Assembly: GCA_017624235.1 (NCBI GenBank)
Contig: JAGANL010000034.1
Location: 1-64,000 of the forward strand
Reading direction: 5' to 3'
DNA from: Lachnospiraceae bacterium
GTDB taxonomy: Bacteria; Bacillota; Clostridia; Lachnospirales; Lachnospiraceae
Length of the DNA: 64,000 nucleotides
Part shown: in pieces, positions 60,899-64,000 of the stretch
Numbering within the stretch: position 1 is the first letter of the stretch
Layout: each line of letters opens with the position of its first letter
Notes under the pieces: model-generated
Database searches by the model: none
The model's input: only the letters and a program-made list of their open reading frames with translations
What the model was told of the DNA's origin: nothing
Position numbers and translations under genes: made by a program

Positions 60899-62941
60899 TT
60901 ACTTCATACTATGTAAAGCTCTGTCAAAATCTGCTATGATGTCACCGATATCCTCAATTCCCACGCTGACCCGGATCAAATCCTCAAATACACCGGCATC
61001 CTCTTTTTCCTTCTCTGTACTGTGCAGCGCCATGGTAGAAGCCGGATGTACCACCAGCGTTCTGATATCTCCGATATTCGATACGACAAACGGCAGCTTT
61101 AATGCATCCATCAGGGCAAATGCCCTCTCACGGGAACCCACCCTCAATGTCAGAATTGTTCCGTATCCGTTCCTTAACTGTTTTCTGGCAGTTTCATAGC
61201 TTTCATTGATCTCAAGACCCGGATAATTGACGATGATACCCGGCACCTTCGACAGATGCTCTGCCAGCGCCAGCGCATTGCTGCACTCCCTTTCCATACG
61301 CAGACCCATCGTTTCCATACCGACGATATTCTGAAACGCATTCTGCGGTGACAGACAGCCACCGTGATTACACAGCATATCACCACGAAGCTTCGCCAGA
61401 TAACAGTTCCTGCCCTGCGCCAGAAAAGGCTCGAGCTGCGGAAACCGTTCAGCATCCCAGTCAAAGGTTCCGCCATCCGTCACTACGCCGCTGATGCTGT
61501 TTCCCGTACCGTTAATATATTTGGAAGTGGAATTGATGACCACATCCGCTCCCAGCTCAAGAGGTCTGACCAGATATGCGCTTGCCATCGTATTGTCTAC
61601 CACAAGCGGCAGTCTGTGTGCATGTGCTATTTCAGCCGTTTTTCGAATATCCGTTACAATCAGACCGGGATTACCTATGGTTTCCGTAAAAATGAGTCTG
61701 GTACGTTCATTGACTGCATTCTCCAGCTCCCTCCAGTGATTTGGCTCCACATAGCGTACCCGAATGCCAAACTGTGCAAAGCCATGGAACAGATTGATTG
61801 TACCGCCATACAGACCCGCACTGGCTATAAACTCATCCCCTGCCTTCAGCACATTGAGCAGCGCGTATGTGATGGCTGCCATACCGGAAGCACAGGCTAT
61901 GGAGCCGATTCCGCGCTCCAGCTCTGTCATACGCTCTTCAAATGCCGCAATCGTCGGATTACTGATTCTTGTATAGTTGAATCCGGTCTTCTTTTTCGCA
62001 AAGACATCGGCAATGCTCTCTGCACTTTCGTGCGCATACGCACTGGTTTGATAGATAGGCGGCAGAATCGAACCATGGGGATCCGATACCTTCCGCTCTT
62101 TGACACCGTGTAGAAGCATCGTATTAAAGCCGCTCTCCTCTCTCTCCTTCAATTCCAACGCAGTCTCAAGCGGAATGGCAATTTGAGAGGTTCCGTGCTC
62201 TCCGCTGTATCTAATCTGATAGGTTTCCTGCCCCAGAATCACCTCATAGGAATCCCAGTCCACCCTTCCTGTGCGGACATTATTCCTGACTTCTTCCAAA
62301 AATTCCTTTCTGATCTCATGGATGGTATGCCCACCCAAATAGGTATCAAACGGCAGGCCCAGTGCCCTGGTCAGTGTTTTCTCAAGAATGGCCAGCGTGT
62401 CGTGATTGTATACAAACATCCACATATCCGGATTAAAAGCATCTCCGGCAATTAAGAGCCTTTCCTCCTCCACCAGCAGACCAATGGTTCCTTTGGTATG
62501 TCCGGGCAGCTCTGTCACACGAACTGTCAGACCGCCCAAATCATACACCTCATCTCCCTTTAATGGGAGGATTACGGCCGGAGTCCTTTTAACAAAAGCT
62601 TCTTTTCCCTCCTCCAAAAGGCCGTTTTCCTTCCGAAGCCGGTCATAGCTTTCTGCCCGCCGCGCTTCTGTATTGCTGTTTTCATATGCAGGAAGGTCTA
62701 AAGGATGGATATATACCTCTTCAAACTGGTAATTTCCCTGTGTGTGGTCAGGATGTCCGTGGCTGTTGATCACGATATAGGGAACCGACAGCAGCTGGTC
62801 TACATACCCTCTGTTATCCGCGATTCCGTGACCTGTATCCATAACGATTGCCCTTCTGTCACCCTGAATGACCGTGAAATACACTCCCCTCGCTTCCTGT
62901 ACCTGCCATATTCTGTCTCTGATCTGAAACGCTTCGTGCAT
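60899..62941 (-). CDS. Metallo-beta-lactamase fold fused to MetY-type sulfhydrylase
   Basis: This 680-residue protein has two enzyme domains. Residues about 1-250 are a metallo-beta-lactamase fold with INSHGHPDHTQGN (HxHxDH), ELPGHTKGTIGLL and IAGDAFNPD. Residues about 270-680 are a Cys/Met-metabolism PLP enzyme of the O-acetylhomoserine sulfhydrylase type. That part has LPPIYQTSAYAHES, IACASGMAAITYALL, LPLVVDNTMASAYL and the PLP lysine in INSTSKYINGTGN. The second domain should form homocysteine from O-acetylhomoserine and a sulfur donor. The first may release that donor. It follows a sulfonate-type binding protein gene by 17 bases. Confidence 0.88.
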   Translation of the reverse strand: MHEAFQIRDRIWQVQEARGVYFTVIQGDRRAIVMDTGHGIADNRGYVDQLLSVPYIVINSHGHPDHTQGNYQFEEVYIHPLDLPAYENSNTEARRAESYDRLRKENGLLEEGKEAFVKRTPAVILPLKGDEVYDLGGLTVRVTELPGHTKGTIGLLVEEERLLIAGDAFNPDMWMFVYNHDTLAILEKTLTRALGLPFDTYLGGHTIHEIRKEFLEEVRNNVRTGRVDWDSYEVILGQETYQIRYSGEHGTSQIAIPLETALELKEREESGFNTMLLHGVKERKVSDPHGSILPPIYQTSAYAHESAESIADVFAKKKTGFNYTRISNPTIAAFEERMTELERGIGSIACASGMAAITYALLNVLKAGDEFIASAGLYGGTINLFHGFAQFGIRVRYVEPNHWRELENAVNERTRLIFTETIGNPGLIVTDIRKTAEIAHAHRLPLVVDNTMASAYLVRPLELGADVVINSTSKYINGTGNSISGVVTDGGTFDWDAERFPQLEPFLAQGRNCYLAKLRGDMLCNHGGCLSPQNAFQNIVGMETMGLRMERECSNALALAEHLSKVPGIIVNYPGLEINESYETARKQLRNGYGTILTLRVGSRERAFALMDALKLPFVVSNIGDIRTLVVHPASTMALHSTEKEKEDAGVFEDLIRVSVGIEDIGDIIADFDRALHSMK

Positions 62942-62958
62942 CGGATTCTCCTCCCGGT

Positions 62959-63960
62959 TTAATAGGTTTCTTCTACATCATCCAAAAATACAAATGACTT
63001 TTTAATAAAGGCATCTACATCTGTGTTTTCTTTTAACAGTCCGATCTGTACAAATTCGTTCACATTTTTTACGACCGCATCATAGCCTCCCTGTACCGAA
63101 GGTGTAAACTCATAGCTTGCCAGAATCTTACCAAACACCTCCGGATTGCCGGACAGATATTCCTTTTCAATCAGGTATTTTGCTGCTTCTTCCGGATTCT
63201 CGTCTACCCATGCAGATGCTTTCATGACTGCTCTCGTATATTTTGCTGCGATTTCAGGATGCTGTTCAGCCAAATCTCTGGTCACAAAGGTAGCACAGCA
63301 GTATTCATCCGCATAAGCAGGATCCGTTGCCGTATCCAGGATAATTTCATATCCGTTATTGTTTGCCGCAACCGTTGCGGCCGGATCTACCAGACAGATG
63401 GCATCTACTGCATCGCTCTCCAGTGCCATGGCCAAATCGGAATTGTTGTAAACCACAAAGTCTACCTCCAGATTATCCGGTGTCACATTCACACCCTGCG
63501 AATACAGTGCCCGCTTTAACAGGACACAAGGAGCTTCTGCCAGTCCGTTGACACCGACCGTCTTACCCTTCAGATCTGCCACCTGTTTGATTCCGGAATC
63601 CGGCTTTACCAAAAGCTTAATACATCCGGTATGGATTCCTGATGTCATAATGATATTCAGGCCATTATCAATCGGCTGAATAAATTTACTCACCAGACCA
63701 TAGGAAGCATCTACCTGACCGGAGCCTACATATTCCGTTACGAGTCCATCCATTTTAACAGCCTCATAATTGAGTCCCTCTTCTTCAAAGTATCCCTTTT
63801 CAATCGCAATCTGCAAAGGTGCCTGACATAGTACCGTACCATAACCTACCTTCAGTACATAATCATCTCCCTTTTTTGCCTGTGCACTGCCGCATCCGGT
63901 CAGTACTCCGAGCAGAAGCAGTGCCGCTGCTGCCATTTTTGTCATAAATTTGTTTTTCAT
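62959..63960 (-). CDS. Sulfonate/nitrate-type ABC substrate-binding lipoprotein
   Basis: This 333-residue SsuA/NMT1-like binding protein has the signal MKNKFMTKMAAAALLLLGVL and lipobox LTGC. The fold begins KVGYGTVLCQAPLQIAIEKG and YFEEEGLNYEAV, followed by GLVTEYVGSGQVDASYG and LKGKTVGVNGLAEAP. Ligands of the family include aliphatic sulfonates, taurine and thiamine precursors. The linked MetY-type domain favours an organosulfur ligand. GAGAGGAAAAC precedes the ATG. Permease and ATPase genes would lie beyond the right edge. Confidence 0.88.
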   Translation of the reverse strand: MKNKFMTKMAAAALLLLGVLTGCGSAQAKKGDDYVLKVGYGTVLCQAPLQIAIEKGYFEEEGLNYEAVKMDGLVTEYVGSGQVDASYGLVSKFIQPIDNGLNIIMTSGIHTGCIKLLVKPDSGIKQVADLKGKTVGVNGLAEAPCVLLKRALYSQGVNVTPDNLEVDFVVYNNSDLAMALESDAVDAICLVDPAATVAANNNGYEIILDTATDPAYADEYCCATFVTRDLAEQHPEIAAKYTRAVMKASAWVDENPEEAAKYLIEKEYLSGNPEVFGKILASYEFTPSVQGGYDAVVKNVNEFVQIGLLKENTDVDAFIKKSFVFLDDVEETY

Positions 63961-64000
63961 GCTGTTTTCCTCTCTTTTCCTTTTTAACTTTTTCATATAT

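Overview
The window reads as chromosome of an anaerobic, fermentative, spore-forming member of the Firmicutes, most likely a gut-type Lachnospiraceae (Clostridia). Support comes from a CotS-type spore-coat kinase, a YtvI-type sporulation membrane protein, rubrerythrin, reverse rubrerythrin and rubredoxin for oxygen defence, acetate kinase and FucO-type fermentation enzymes, a T-box in front of proS, LacI and AraC controlled sugar operons, and strong AGGAGG-type ribosome sites. No rRNA or tRNA gene and no CRISPR array was seen.

Layout. 1-133 is the 5' end of a group II intron inserted directly behind a Rho-independent terminator. 287-8191 is a minus-strand housekeeping block: rqcP, hup, mazG, a PEGA lipoprotein, a CotS-like kinase, cca, rubrerythrin, a YgjP-type metalloprotein and ackA. 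8318-18459 is an unusual minus-strand block: circularly permuted ATP-grasp, alpha-E protein, transglutaminase, two AstE/AspA-type deacylases (one lacking its zinc histidines), then a four-gene polar amino acid ABC importer, a cytidylate-kinase-like protein and a FUSC membrane domain fused to a HAD domain that lacks its nucleophile. Both halves start with a near-consensus promoter followed by a terminator hairpin. 18678-25005 is a sugar operon (GH32 hydrolase, binding protein, two permeases) divergent from its LacI regulator, with two matching operators. 25070-28241 holds PHP, leucine-rich repeat and MATE genes. 28249-33210 is a sugar isomerase/kinase/aldolase operon divergent from a PocR-AraC regulator.

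33246-38224 holds proS with its T-box, YtvI, a structured inverted-repeat element (36319-36530) and an O-antigen-ligase-like protein. 38285-42509 holds an RluA-type synthase, an A+T-rich islet (truncated AraC, orphan MazF-like toxin, compact small RNA gene) and a two-component system. 42717-45218 is a Fur-family regulator with reverse rubrerythrin and rubredoxin, then FucO. 45278-46723 is pdxST. 46861-50750 is an amino acid ABC importer with an M20 hydrolase behind a Met- and Cys-rich leader peptide and terminator, which points to sulfur amino acid attenuation. 50886-52440 was bioB followed by an HD hydrolase gene. A 13-bp tandem duplication has fused them in frame, and a later one-base shift damages the HD C-terminus. 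52679-56536 is a chemoreceptor and an EAL-CBS-GGDEF protein. 56561-60859 holds an XRE pseudogene, a short EamA protein, an ACT protein, a small kinase, a 70-bp perfect palindrome and an ABC exporter with a DUF4418 protein. 60899-63960 ends the window with a metallo-beta-lactamase/MetY fusion and a sulfonate-type binding lipoprotein.

The most interesting places are the Met/Cys leader peptide attenuator, the bioB-HD fusion by duplication, the orphan MazF plus small RNA, the ATP-grasp/alpha-E/deacylase/importer neighbourhood with dead-enzyme paralogues, the MBL-MetY fusion, and the two structured inverted-repeat elements.
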